From JBBRNH01 sp038230415 (GTDB taxonomy: Bacteria > Bacteroidota > Bacteroidia > Cytophagales > Spirosomataceae), in contig JBBRNH010000019.1 in assembly GCA_038230415.1 (NCBI GenBank), positions 9,200 to 73,199 on the forward strand: 64,000 nucleotides of DNA, read 5' to 3'. Numbering within the stretch: the stretch's first letter is position 1; each line of letters starts with the position of its first letter. Both the position numbers and the translations under genes were made by a program. Under the pieces are notes generated by a model. That model ran no database searches. It was not told the DNA's origin and worked only from the letters and a program-made list of their open reading frames with translations. This document shows, piece by piece, positions 51,331 through 60,506 of the stretch.

Positions 51331-52659
51331 TCATAAAGCCACCCACCCCAGCAACCCCGGCTTAATCCGTACCAATTGCAGCCCGCCCGCAGTCGCCAGC
51401 ACGTCAACGGCGGTGCCAACGGGCAGGGTTTGCATAATGGCGGCCCGAACGTCGGCGGCAGCGCGGAGGTCGGTGGGCGTGGTGAGGGCAACGCGCCGAA
51501 TGGGTTTTTGCACGGTTTCGATACTGGCCGGGGTCAGGTATCCCGTCAGGCCGTCGGGGAGTTCAACGCGCAGCCAGTCTGCCGTGCCGCCCACAATGGT
51601 CAGGGCCGCAGCGCGGGGCAGTTGGCGCAAACCGGGCGAATCAGCGGTGGGAGCCAGCCTGATGGTTGCCTGCTTTGCCGACACCCGCGCCGAATCGCCG
51701 AGCCGGTTGGCAGTCAGCAGCGGTTGCCGCGCCGGGCCGCGCCCCAACCGCACAAACGGTAAGGGGTCGAGTGCGCCTTCGCCATCGGCATAAATCCCGA
51801 AATGCAGGTGCGGGCCGGTGGTGCGGGCGTTGCCGGTGTTGCCCACAAAACCAATCGTGTCGCCGGGGCTGACGCGCTGCCCGGTGGTCACGTTCCAGCG
51901 GTCGAGGTGGGCGTAATACAGCCGTTGGTTGTGTGCATCATCGTTGAGAAACACCACATTGCCGCCTAATTCATTTGTGCCAACCTCGGCAATGGTGCCA
52001 CCGACCGAGGCTATGGCGGGGGTTTCTTTTGGCGCAAAAATATCGATGCCTTCGTGCCTGCGTCGGCCACCGTCTCGCGGAACCCCAAAATAGCTGCTTA
52101 TCTGACTGCTGTTGCGGCCCTGCACCGGAAACGCCAGCACCGGCTCCCGCGTAATGGAAATGGTGTAGCCCACGCTCCGCAGTAGTTCGGGCTGGATTCG
52201 GATCAGGTGCGCCCGCGTCCGGCGAACATCCCAGGTCAGCACCGCCGTATCGGACTGCGCCGAGATAGCCCGCGTTACCCGGTTTTTACTGTCCACCTCA
52301 AACACGTCAATAAACACCCGCGCCGACTGCTGTCCCTGCGTCTGTACCCGAATCAGGAGCCGGTCGCCCCGCGTTGCGTTGAGCGTGTAGCCGATGGCAA
52401 TGGGGCGGTTGGCCGGAAAATAACCCGTTTCGCGGTAAGGAAGGGTGATTTTAAGGGAGTCTTGCAGGGCGCGTCCGGCAGCCGCGAGCCAGTCGGAGCC
52501 GAGGGCGGTGCGGTCGAGATCGGCACGTTTCAGCGACCGTTCATACTGTTCGTGGGGCGTATCGGTGCCGAAGATGTTGGTGGCCGGGCCAACGGCGGTG
52601 CAGGCAAACAGCCCGGCAGTGCAGGCAATGGCTACCGAAAAATAAAGCAGAAAACGCAT
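51331..52659 (-). CDS. M23 endopeptidase lipoprotein with SH3b domains
   Basis: 442 residues. Lipobox LFAC with Cys20. Residues 195-300 are an M23/LytM domain: H202 and D206 in RHEGIDIF, HLHFG with H284 and H286, all zinc ligands present. Two bacterial SH3-like domains follow (about 320-385 and 390-442, each with a LRxxP/LPVG-type core). It should cut peptide bridges in peptidoglycan from the periplasmic face. It precedes the patatin gene in the same direction. Confidence 0.92.
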   Translation of the reverse strand: MRFLLYFSVAIACTAGLFACTAVGPATNIFGTDTPHEQYERSLKRADLDRTALGSDWLAAAGRALQDSLKITLPYRETGYFPANRPIAIGYTLNATRGDRLLIRVQTQGQQSARVFIDVFEVDSKNRVTRAISAQSDTAVLTWDVRRTRAHLIRIQPELLRSVGYTISITREPVLAFPVQGRNSSQISSYFGVPRDGGRRRHEGIDIFAPKETPAIASVGGTIAEVGTNELGGNVVFLNDDAHNQRLYYAHLDRWNVTTGQRVSPGDTIGFVGNTGNARTTGPHLHFGIYADGEGALDPLPFVRLGRGPARQPLLTANRLGDSARVSAKQATIRLAPTADSPGLRQLPRAAALTIVGGTADWLRVELPDGLTGYLTPASIETVQKPIRRVALTTPTDLRAAADVRAAIMQTLPVGTAVDVLATAGGLQLVRIKPGLLGWVAL

Positions 52660-52709
52660 GGCTGCGGACAGAAAACGGATTGAATTGAACAGGCTATTTG
52701 CTTGCTATA

Positions 52710-53345
52710 CTAAACGGATTTTTCGCGGTGATATTTGAGCCGCGCCAGATACACAACCATCAATAAGCCAATCAGAATACTAACCAACGGCACAATCATC
52801 GCCAGCAACGCCGACCCTACATAAACGCAGGTGCTGATGAGCAGCCCTTTCTTGACGGTCAGGATGCGGACATCGGCAGCGGGGCGTTTGAGCAGTTGAT
52901 AATCGGTGGTGGCGTGGTTCCACATCAGATACAGCACTCCCGTAACACCGGCAAAAATCAGCATCGAAAATGCCGCCGAGAGTTCAGTGGCCGAGGTCTG
53001 GATGTACAGGGCCAGCACATTGGTCGAAAACGGGATCAGGCTCACTAACAGCAGCAAGGCTCCGTTGTAATAAATAAACCGCGAGTCGCTCCGGCGGATC
53101 ACGTTATACATCCGGTGGTGATTGACCCACAGCACGAAAATGGTGCCGAAACTGAGCAGAAACGCCAGGTAGGCGGGCCATTGGTGCAGCATCGCCCGCG
53201 CCAGCAACCGGCTGGTATATTCTGCTTTGAACGCCGGTGCTTTTAACTCAAATGTGAGCAGGGTGATGGCAATGGCAAACACGCCGTCGCTGAAGGCTTC
53301 GATGCGGACGGTTTCGTTATCCTGAAAATTATCGGGTTGCGGCAT
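52710..53345 (-). CDS. TMEM175-family potassium channel-like protein
   Basis: 211 residues with six membrane segments. The family signature RIEAFSDGVFAIAITLLTFE lies at residues 14-33 (R-x3-FSDGVFAIA). Bacterial TMEM175 proteins form potassium-permeable channels as tetramers of this six-helix unit. It runs leftward toward the M23 gene, 50 bp away, but no functional link is implied. Confidence 0.9.
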   Translation of the reverse strand: MPQPDNFQDNETVRIEAFSDGVFAIAITLLTFELKAPAFKAEYTSRLLARAMLHQWPAYLAFLLSFGTIFVLWVNHHRMYNVIRRSDSRFIYYNGALLLLVSLIPFSTNVLALYIQTSATELSAAFSMLIFAGVTGVLYLMWNHATTDYQLLKRPAADVRILTVKKGLLISTCVYVGSALLAMIVPLVSILIGLLMVVYLARLKYHREKSV

Positions 53346-53440
53346 TGGTTCAGCAGGACTAAGGCAATCGGTGGCCAGGTGATTACAGAGCTACCACCGG
53401 GTTACTAACGGGCTAACGCACCGGATGGTTATTTGGGCCA

Positions 53441-53466
53441 CCGAACGGCCCGTTGTTCGGTTTTTT
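53441..53466 (+). terminator. Terminator-like hairpin in a divergent gap
   Basis: CCGAAC, loop GGCCCGTT, GTTCGG, then six T. It points rightward although no rightward gene lies upstream; the rightward gene at 53523 begins 57 bp later. It could be an attenuator in that gene's leader or end an unseen short RNA. Confidence 0.5.
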
Positions 53467-53522
53467 ATGCAACAAAGCCGCCACCGACCCGTTACGGCAT
53501 ATACTACTGATTCAATAGACAA

Positions 53523-54011
53523 ATGGAAAGTAACGCAAAAATAGCCGGGCATCCGGCTCACCCGATCCTTATTGTGTTTCCGCTGGGGCTACTGGCAACG
53601 TCGGTCATCTTCGACGGCGTTTATCTCTACACCGGCACTGCCGCGTTCGCGCTCGTCTCCTACTGGATGCTGTTTTCGGGGCTGGTAGGCGGGTTTGTGG
53701 CGGCTATTCCGGGTCTGATCGACTGGTTTGCTATCCCAAAAGGAACGCGGGCCAGGCGCGTCGGGCTGATTCACGGGCTGGGTAATGTGTTGGTAATGAT
53801 CCTGTTTGGCGTAAGCTGGGTATTTCGCAACCAGGCCACCAGCCCCGGCCACGTGCCGACTATGCTGGCCCTGATTCTGTCGTTTACCGGGTTTGGGCTG
53901 GCCGTTATCACCGGCTGGCTCGGTGGCGAGTTGGTAAACCGGCTCGGCGTGGGCGTTGACGATACGGCGCACCTCAACGCATCGAGTTCGCTGCGGGGGC
54001 GGCTGGGATAA
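53523..54011 (+). CDS. DUF2231 membrane protein
   Basis: 162 residues, four membrane segments. Start KIAGHPAHPILIVFPLGLLA is the DUF2231 signature (HPxHP at the first helix), with GLIDWFAIPKGTRARRVGLI in the middle. Function is unknown; the two conserved histidines could bind a metal or haem. Divergent from the TMEM175-type gene. Confidence 0.88.
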   Translation: MESNAKIAGHPAHPILIVFPLGLLATSVIFDGVYLYTGTAAFALVSYWMLFSGLVGGFVAAIPGLIDWFAIPKGTRARRVGLIHGLGNVLVMILFGVSWVFRNQATSPGHVPTMLALILSFTGFGLAVITGWLGGELVNRLGVGVDDTAHLNASSSLRGRLG

Positions 54012-54027
54012 GCCCCGTAGAATAGCG

Positions 54028-54501
54028 TCAAAATGAGATTTCCGGCTCCGTGTTGAGCCTCACCGGGTGCGGCACCCCCAGCGTAAAGGTGCGCTCGGTT
54101 TGCTCGCGGGCGGCTTTGATGTGCAGCGTGTATTGACCGTCGGGCAACGCGCTCAGGTCAAACAGCAGCCAGCCCCAGGTGCGTCGGCGGTCTTTGCCGG
54201 TCTCATAAATCGGTTCGTGCCGGTCGTTCAAAATCGTCAGTTGCAACGGGCTTCCGGTCTGATTCTGAAACAGCAGTTTCAGCACGGCGGGTACGGCGGC
54301 AGGGTGGCGGCTGATGCGGAGGTGGTTGGTTTCGAGCAAAATGGACGCTCTGCTCCAGAGTTCATCGCCGTTATCGGGATTCGCAACCGTGCCGGAGGCC
54401 GGGGCGTAATGCGCTGCGCTGTTAACCGTCAGCGATTGGGCCGACGCGATCTGACGACCGGCGAGCAGCAGCAAAAGGAGTAGAAATGATAAAGTCTTCA
54501 T
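54028..54501 (-). CDS. Secreted protein of unknown function
   Basis: 157 residues from ATG 54501 (MKTLSFLLLLLLLAGRQIAS), a clear signal peptide; an upstream ATG at 54537 adds 12 residues before it. The mature part is beta-rich (LKLLFQNQTGSPLQLTILND, LPDGQYTLHIKAAREQTERT), resembling Ig-like or secretion-tail domains of Bacteroidota, but no family is sure. Divergent from the LysR gene and so possibly its target. Confidence 0.6.
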   Translation of the reverse strand: MKTLSFLLLLLLLAGRQIASAQSLTVNSAAHYAPASGTVANPDNGDELWSRASILLETNHLRISRHPAAVPAVLKLLFQNQTGSPLQLTILNDRHEPIYETGKDRRRTWGWLLFDLSALPDGQYTLHIKAAREQTERTFTLGVPHPVRLNTEPEISF

Positions 54502-54602
54502 GCGTATAGCTGTGTTTTGTGGTTGTATTGGCTGCAAAGTAGCGGCCTTTATTAATGAGTAGAAATGCTGTTTTTTGCTGAATTAATGCGAAAATTGCAT
54601 TT

Positions 54603-55502
54603 ATGGACCTAACCACGATTCGCTACTTTTTGGGCCTTGCCCACGAACTGCACTTCTGGAATGCCGCCGAAAAACTCAATATCACGCAGTCGGCCCTGAG
54701 CCGACAAATTCAGGGGTTAGAAGCCGAATTAGGCTTTCAACTGTTTGAGCGCACCAAACGGCGCGTTGAGTTGACGAGTGCCGGGCGGTTTATGGCGCAG
54801 GAGTGGCAGCGGCTCATGCCTGATATTCAGAACATTCACCGGCAGGGGCGGCAGATTGCCGGGGGCGAGGCCGGGATGCTCAACATCAGCTACCCCGGTT
54901 CGGTCACGTATTCAATTTTGCCCGATCTGGTGATTGCCTTCCGGCAGCAATACCCCGACGTGCGCGTTGAACTCACCGAACAGTGCGGCCCTCAGGTTGA
55001 GGAAGACCTGCTGAGTTACCGCTCTGATATTGCCTTTGAACGCGACCCGCCCCACAGCCCGCTGCTTGGACACCGAAAAATCATGTCGGAGCCGTTTGCG
55101 GTGGTAGTGGCCGATAATCACTGGCTCGATGCGACCTCCTTCACTGATCTGCGCTGCTTGGAGAATGAGCCGTTTGCGCTGCCCTCGCGCACCACCGATG
55201 GCGATTACATGACGGTCTTGTTCGGCATTTTTGACCAGTATGATTACCGGCCCCGCGTAGTATTCGAGTCAAATTACGGCGGTGCGCTGCTCAGTTTGGT
55301 GGCGCGGGGGCTGGCCGTGTCAGTCATGCCATTGTCGTATCAGAGCGGTTCGCCGGTGGGGGTTCGGTTTATTCCGTTGCCGCACCAAACCGATCTGTAT
55401 CTGATCTGGCGCAAAGACAACATCTGCGCCTTGGTCAGAAACGCGCTGCCGGTGGTAGATGCCGTAGTTGCCGCTACTCCATCCATCGGCCCGCTCATGT
55501 AA
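54603..55502 (+). CDS. LysR-type transcriptional regulator
   Basis: 299 residues. Winged helix-turn-helix at 1-60 (HFWNAAEKLNITQSALSRQI, then LEAELGFQLFERTKRRVELT), linker helix to 90, and a type-2 periplasmic-binding effector domain from 92. The usual regulation of the divergent neighbour (54501) is likely but not proven. The effector is unknown. Confidence 0.94.
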   Translation: MDLTTIRYFLGLAHELHFWNAAEKLNITQSALSRQIQGLEAELGFQLFERTKRRVELTSAGRFMAQEWQRLMPDIQNIHRQGRQIAGGEAGMLNISYPGSVTYSILPDLVIAFRQQYPDVRVELTEQCGPQVEEDLLSYRSDIAFERDPPHSPLLGHRKIMSEPFAVVVADNHWLDATSFTDLRCLENEPFALPSRTTDGDYMTVLFGIFDQYDYRPRVVFESNYGGALLSLVARGLAVSVMPLSYQSGSPVGVRFIPLPHQTDLYLIWRKDNICALVRNALPVVDAVVAATPSIGPLM

Positions 55503-55625
55503 TTCGCCCGACTGCCACGCAGGTTTCTGTATAGTTTCGTAAATAGCACACCGGCATGGCAGATTCCACGCCAGCCACCAATGCCTAAACTGACCACGAA
55601 CCACTGGTCACTTGCCACTAATTAA

Positions 55626-56741
55626 ATGCCCTGGTCGAAACAAAAATTATACTGGTTCTGTCAGCTTTTTGGCTGGACGCTCCTCATCACGGTGGAGTAT
55701 CTGGCCTATCTGCTCGAAGACGGTTTCGACTCCGACGCACTCTATCTGGCCCTCGCCAACATCACGCTCGGTATTACCCTCACCCACCTCTACCGGCTTA
55801 TGATCAGACGCTGGAACTGGGTGCGGCTGCCATTTTTTCGGCTCGCTCCCCGCGTACTGATTTCGGTGTTTATCCTGGCCCTGATTATGACGATGGTGAA
55901 CCTGCCGTTCGACCGGCTCATTGTGCCACAGTATTTTATTGACGAACCCTGGGTGATGTTCGGCTACCTGATGTCGTGGGGAAAAACCATGCTGGCCTGG
56001 GTTTTGAGCTACACGGCTTACCATTACGTGGAAGAAACGCGGCAGAATGAAATCGAGAAAATCCTCCTCAAAACCAGCATCCGCGAGTCAGAAGCGAAGG
56101 TGCTGCGGTCGCAACTGAACCCGCATTTTGTGTTCAATGCCCTCAACAGTATCCGGGCGTTGGTGTATGAAGACCCCGCCAAAGCGCAGCAGGGCATTAC
56201 TCAACTCTCGAATATTCTCCGTAACTCGCTCCTGGCCGACCGGCGTAAAACCGTTGAACTGCGCGAAGAAATCAAAACCGTTGACGATTATTTAGCCCTC
56301 GAAAAAGTGCGTTACGAAGACCGATTGCAGGCCCGCGTCGCGCTCGATGCCCGGACGTTGTTCTGGCAGGTGCCGCCGATGATGCTGCAAACCTTAGTCG
56401 AGAATGCCATTAAACACGGCGTGTCGCAGGTGGTGGGTGGCGGGTTTGTCGAGATCACCTCCCGGCTCGAAGAAACCGACCGGGGCCTGAGCGACCTGTG
56501 CCACATCGTGATCAGAAACACCGGAACACTGGGTAACGTAAACGAGTCAAAATCAGGCGGTTTTGGGCTGCAAAACACCGTACAACGGCTCGAACTGCTC
56601 TTTGGCTCCGATGCTACATTTAGTATCGGGCAGGAAGCCGGGGGTGTCGTCAGGGCCGAAGTGATCATCCCGGCTCACTCGGAAGGGCTGTTTAACCGAA
56701 AAAGTGTCTCGCGCAAAGACGCAGAGACGCAAAAAAGCTAA
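55626..56741 (+). CDS. LytS-type sensor histidine kinase
   Basis: 371 residues. About four membrane segments (12-30, 40-60, 74-94, 110-132), a coiled-coil stretch, then the His_kinase domain with LNPHFVFNALNSIRALV (H167) and an ATPase domain (VENAIKHGVSQ, SGGFGLQNTVQRLELLFG). It phosphorylates the LytTR regulator encoded 117 bp downstream. The last ten or so codons are formed by one arm of an intergenic palindrome, so the tail is probably not original. Confidence 0.92.
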   Translation: MPWSKQKLYWFCQLFGWTLLITVEYLAYLLEDGFDSDALYLALANITLGITLTHLYRLMIRRWNWVRLPFFRLAPRVLISVFILALIMTMVNLPFDRLIVPQYFIDEPWVMFGYLMSWGKTMLAWVLSYTAYHYVEETRQNEIEKILLKTSIRESEAKVLRSQLNPHFVFNALNSIRALVYEDPAKAQQGITQLSNILRNSLLADRRKTVELREEIKTVDDYLALEKVRYEDRLQARVALDARTLFWQVPPMMLQTLVENAIKHGVSQVVGGGFVEITSRLEETDRGLSDLCHIVIRNTGTLGNVNESKSGGFGLQNTVQRLELLFGSDATFSIGQEAGGVVRAEVIIPAHSEGLFNRKSVSRKDAETQKS

Positions 56742-56832
56742 AAAGAGTACCTAAAATCGTTCCTCCCTTCTGTTTTCTGATAACACTCCTTTTACGCTAA
56801 CAAAAAAAACCGTTGCGTCTCTGCGCCTTTGT
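56713..56832. repeat. Inverted repeat spanning the kinase end and the gap
   Basis: 20-bp arms at 56713-56732 and 56813-56832 pair at 18 of 20 positions (core GCAGAGACGCAA). The left arm lies inside the kinase coding region and supplies its last codons. The same arm sequence, CGCAAAGACGCAGAGACGC, occurs in the palindrome at 61092. Confidence 0.8.
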
Positions 56833-56857
56833 GTGACCCTTTTTCTACTTTCTTCAG

Positions 56858-57598
56858 ATGAAAACAATTTTAATTGACGACGAACGATTAGCCCGCGCTG
56901 AACTCCGCCGGTTGCTCGACAATTTTCCCAAGATTGACATTGTGGGCGAGGCCGCCAATGCCGATGAAGCCCTGCCGATGATTGACGCACTGCAACCCGA
57001 TTTGTTGTTTCTGGATATTCAGATGCCCGGCAAAAACGGTTTTGAGCTGCTGCAATCCATCGAAGGCAAAACGCCGGAGGTGATTTTCACCACCGCCTAC
57101 GATGAATACGCCCTGAAAGCCTTTGAAGTCAACGCGCTCGATTACCTGCTGAAACCCATTGACCTGCCGCGCCTTGCCGAGGCCGTTCAGCGCGTGGAAG
57201 AAGAACTGCAACACGCCCGCGAAGCCGCTAAAAACCCCGACACCCCCGGCCAGAAAATCCTCGGCCCGATGGATCAGGTGTTTGTCAAAGACGGCGAGAA
57301 ATGCTGGTTTGTGCGGCTCGACAAGGTGCGGCTCTTTGAGAGCATGGGCAACTACGTCCGGCTGTTTTTTGATGATCAGAAGCCCCTCGTGCTTAAATCG
57401 CTGAACGCCCTCGAAGACCGGCTCAACCCCGACACCTACTTCCGGGCCAACCGCAAGCACATTATCAACCTGAGCTGGATCGAAAAAATCGAACCCTGGT
57501 TCAGTGGCGGGCTGCTGGTAACGCTGCGCGGTGGGGGCGACAAAATCGAGATCAGCCGCCGGCAGGCCATCCGGTTTAAAGAACTGATGAGTTTGTGA
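56858..57598 (+). CDS. LytTR-type response regulator
   Basis: 246 residues. Receiver 1-125 with IDDE and phospho-acceptor D53 in LFLDIQMPG, K102-type Lys in YLLKPIDLP; LytTR DNA-binding domain about 140-245 (LFESMGNYVRLFF, YFRANRKHIINLSWIEKIEP, ISRRQAIRFKELM). Partner of the upstream LytS-type kinase. Targets unknown. Confidence 0.94.
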   Translation: MKTILIDDERLARAELRRLLDNFPKIDIVGEAANADEALPMIDALQPDLLFLDIQMPGKNGFELLQSIEGKTPEVIFTTAYDEYALKAFEVNALDYLLKPIDLPRLAEAVQRVEEELQHAREAAKNPDTPGQKILGPMDQVFVKDGEKCWFVRLDKVRLFESMGNYVRLFFDDQKPLVLKSLNALEDRLNPDTYFRANRKHIINLSWIEKIEPWFSGGLLVTLRGGGDKIEISRRQAIRFKELMSL

Positions 57599-57729
57599 GT
57601 TGCCGCGTGCTGTGCCGTTCGGCTTTAGCCAACGGTTCGGGGAAAACTGACTGCGTTCAGATATGATTTCGGGGAGCCGGTTCGTTGTAAAAGCGTTTTC
57701 CGGCTTTCCCGTTTTTCTCTGTACGTTTC

Positions 57730-58311
57730 ATGCAACTTGCTTTTCGGCTCATCAGTACACTCATTATTTTCACTTTTTTCACCGCCTGCCAGCGTCCATA
57801 CGCGCTTTATCAGCGCACGCCCGGCGAGGTATTTCGGCCCGAAACCAAACCGGCTACTGCCCGGCAAGTGCTGTCTGCTGATACCATACCAGAGACTATA
57901 GTGGTTGACATACAGCCCGTTGACGAAGAAACGATGGAAGCATCGGTGTCTGTTTCTCCGGCAATAGCCATTGCCCCGGTTCGGGCTGCGTTCGGTTTAA
58001 AACACGGGCAACGGTTATTGCCGGAGAAGCCCGAAATCGCCGATCAGCAACCCCGCCCCAAGGCCCGCAGCAACAGCAACCCGCCCCGCAAAACCTTCCG
58101 CGAGTGGTTAGGGTTGAGGCCCCGCCCCAAACTGAACTGGTGGCAGCGCATTAGCTGGCAAATCAAAGCGTCGGTTTTTGTGATTCTCGTCGCCGTTGTA
58201 TTTGCCATTCTTAACATCAGCACCCTGGCCATCATCTTCGGTATTATCGGCGCGATTTTGTTAGTGATCGGTCTGAAAAAAACCTTCAAAGTCAGGCGAC
58301 CCTGGTTTTAA
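57730..58311 (+). CDS. Lipoprotein-like membrane protein, unknown
   Basis: 193 residues. Signal with lipobox FFTAC (Cys20), a central Ala/Pro/Arg-rich region, the basic phrase WLGLRPRPKLNWWQRISWQI, then two C-terminal membrane segments (about 150-188: VFVILVAVVFAILN and IIFGIIGAILLVIGL). Similar small Bacteroidota lipoproteins with a paired C-terminal helix are of unknown function. Confidence 0.7.
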   Translation: MQLAFRLISTLIIFTFFTACQRPYALYQRTPGEVFRPETKPATARQVLSADTIPETIVVDIQPVDEETMEASVSVSPAIAIAPVRAAFGLKHGQRLLPEKPEIADQQPRPKARSNSNPPRKTFREWLGLRPRPKLNWWQRISWQIKASVFVILVAVVFAILNISTLAIIFGIIGAILLVIGLKKTFKVRRPWF

Positions 58312-58314
58312 TGA

Positions 58315-58426
58315 GACGCAAGAGGAAAGACGGTTGAAAACTCATCTGACTGTCTTTCTTCCTGAGTCTTACCGTCTTGCGTCTTTCTTCTTGGGTCTTA
58401 CCGTCTTGGGTCTTTCCTCTTGCGTC
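58315..58426. repeat. Inverted repeat with internal direct repeats
   Basis: GACGCAAGAGGAAAGAC (58315-58331) pairs perfectly with 58410-58426. Between the arms GTCTTACCGTCTTG occurs at 58366 and 58395, 29 bp apart. It lies just after the lipoprotein gene and before the desaturase. Confidence 0.8.
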
Positions 58427-58477
58427 CAACCATCTTTTTGCCGTATATTGTAGCCTGAAAACTGTAACCTACTGTTC

Positions 58478-59551
58478 ATGAAATTGCTTGGAGCCATCAC
58501 AGATCCCGTTTTTTTACCCCAATCTCACACGGCGATAGACCGATTCTTTCTGCGTTTTATCAAAGACGAACGCGATTTGCCATTTCCATACCTGATGCTG
58601 CGCATCACGGCCACCATGATTCCCCTGGCCGCGCTGCTGTTTATGCCGTTTGTGACGGGTTGGTGGTTTGCCGCCGTTGCCATCGTTTATTTTTACATCA
58701 GCAATTTCACCGTCAAAGGCCCGTTTGGGCTGATGCTGCACTGCGCCAGTCACCGCCCGCTGTTCAAGCCCGAATACGAGTGGATGAACTATTATCTGAC
58801 CTGGTTTCTGGCTCCGTTTTTTGGGCAGGCCCCCGAAACCTATTACAGCCACCACATCGGGATGCACCACCCCGAAAACAACGTTGACCCCGACGACAGC
58901 ACCACCATGCCGTATCAGCGCGACAGCCTGCGGAGTTTTCTAACGTATTTCGGGCAGTTTTTTGTCTTCGGTGTGCGCGATTTGCTGGCCTATCTGCGTA
59001 GCAAAAACCGCATGAAACTCGTTTACAAAGCCGCCGTTGGCGAAGGGCTTTTTATTGCGATGTGCATCGGCTTGTGCTTTATCAGTATCCCGGCCACGAT
59101 AATGGTATTTGTGCTGCCATTCGTGATTTACCGGCTCATTGCCATGCTTGGCAACTGGACCCAACACGCTTTTGTGGATGCCCAGGATCCGGCAAACCCC
59201 TTCAAAAACAGCATTACCTGCATCAACGTGAAGTATAACCACAAGTGCTGGAACGACGGCTACCACATCAGCCACCACCAACGCCCGGCCATGCACTGGA
59301 CCGAACACCCCACGTTTTTCCAGAAAACGCTCGACAAATACACGCAGAACCAGGCTATTGTCTTTGACGGACTGGATTTCTTAGGCGTGTTTTATAACCT
59401 CATGCGGAAGCGTTATGACGTTCTGGCAAGCCACGCCGTGAACGTAAACGGAGCCTTTGCCAGCGAGGCCGAACTCATTGCCGTGATGCGCTACCGAACC
59501 CAGCGAATCACCGCCAGCCAGCCCGCAAACCCCATTGCGGCTCTGGCCTGA
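58478..59551 (+). CDS. Fatty acid desaturase
   Basis: 357 residues. Histidine boxes HCASH (88-92), HHIGMHH (125-131) and HISHH (about 264), with about four membrane segments around them. NNVDPDDSTTMPYQRDSLRS is typical of the membrane acyl-lipid desaturase group. It introduces a double bond into membrane acyl chains using a di-iron centre; the position cannot be told. Confidence 0.9.
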   Translation: MKLLGAITDPVFLPQSHTAIDRFFLRFIKDERDLPFPYLMLRITATMIPLAALLFMPFVTGWWFAAVAIVYFYISNFTVKGPFGLMLHCASHRPLFKPEYEWMNYYLTWFLAPFFGQAPETYYSHHIGMHHPENNVDPDDSTTMPYQRDSLRSFLTYFGQFFVFGVRDLLAYLRSKNRMKLVYKAAVGEGLFIAMCIGLCFISIPATIMVFVLPFVIYRLIAMLGNWTQHAFVDAQDPANPFKNSITCINVKYNHKCWNDGYHISHHQRPAMHWTEHPTFFQKTLDKYTQNQAIVFDGLDFLGVFYNLMRKRYDVLASHAVNVNGAFASEAELIAVMRYRTQRITASQPANPIAALA

Positions 59552-59607
59552 CGCAGATTTTGTGGCCCGACGTTTGATCGGCTACCGTCGCTTTTTGACC
59601 CCTCTTT

Positions 59608-60492
59608 ATGTTCGTTGACGCTATTGAACGCGCCGATTTATTTACCCGTCCCGTTCATTCGATTGTGCGGCTGTACGGCCATAACGAGTTGATTCCCGGT
59701 TCGGCCACGCTGTTTTTTGTGAATGAGCAAGCCTGCGCCATCACCTGCAAACACGTGGCCGACCTGATTGCCCAGGCCGATCAGATTCACCGCAATTACC
59801 AGAATTTTCTGGGTGAACGACGACCGTTCCTCCGCGACCCCAATGCCAGCCAGCACGTTGCCCGGCTCGAAGCAAAATATGCCCTCAAAGCCGAAACCGT
59901 TATCCGAATCCGGCACACGTTTCTCAACTGCGTGGATCAGTTTACGAGTCTGAAAATTGACAGCCATCCCCGCGCCGACCTTGCCCTGATCCGCTTTGAG
60001 GGCTACAACCGAACGCTATATGGTAAACCGGCCCGGTTTCTGCGCGACAGCAACCGCGTGAAAGCCGGGCGCAGTTTGTGCCGATTAGGCTATCCGTTCC
60101 CGGAGTTCACCAATTTCGCCTATAACACCGCCACCGACGATATCGAGTGGACAACCGAAGGCCGGACGCTTTCGCCCCGGTTCCCGATTGATGGTATTAT
60201 TACCCGGCTCATGGCCGACGGCCCCGACGTGTCGGGCATCGAACTAAGCACCCCCGGTCTGCGCGGGCAAAGTGGCGGGCCGCTTTTTGACAGCAACGGA
60301 ACCGTGTTCGGTATGCAAAGCGCGACCCGCCACCTGCACCTCGGTTTTGATATTGAAGACCGCGATGTGCTGGTGAATGGCCGCAAAACCCGCGTCTCCA
60401 ACTACCCCTTTCTGAACGTGGGCCAATGCGTTCATGTTGACGTGATAAAGCAGTTCCTGCGCGATAGAAGCGTGAAATTCTACGAAGATTAA
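59608..60492 (+). CDS. Trypsin-like serine protease, cytoplasmic
   Basis: 294 residues, no signal peptide. Chymotrypsin-fold triad visible: H49 in CAITCKHVADL, D124 in HPRADLALIRFEG, S222 in LRGQSGGPLFDSNG. It lacks a PDZ domain and a membrane segment, unlike DegP. It is followed after 14 bp by a Uma2 gene in the same direction, so the two may be co-transcribed. Cytoplasmic trypsin-like proteases of this size also occur beside defence genes, but that is only suggestive. Confidence 0.82.
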   Translation: MFVDAIERADLFTRPVHSIVRLYGHNELIPGSATLFFVNEQACAITCKHVADLIAQADQIHRNYQNFLGERRPFLRDPNASQHVARLEAKYALKAETVIRIRHTFLNCVDQFTSLKIDSHPRADLALIRFEGYNRTLYGKPARFLRDSNRVKAGRSLCRLGYPFPEFTNFAYNTATDDIEWTTEGRTLSPRFPIDGIITRLMADGPDVSGIELSTPGLRGQSGGPLFDSNGTVFGMQSATRHLHLGFDIEDRDVLVNGRKTRVSNYPFLNVGQCVHVDVIKQFLRDRSVKFYED

Positions 60493-60506
60493 CCAAATCC
60501 CTACCC

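Noticed and set aside
51291..51491. Longer start for the patatin-like protein
   Set aside because: It would overlap the M23 gene by about 160 bp, and the signal sequence begins at 51290.
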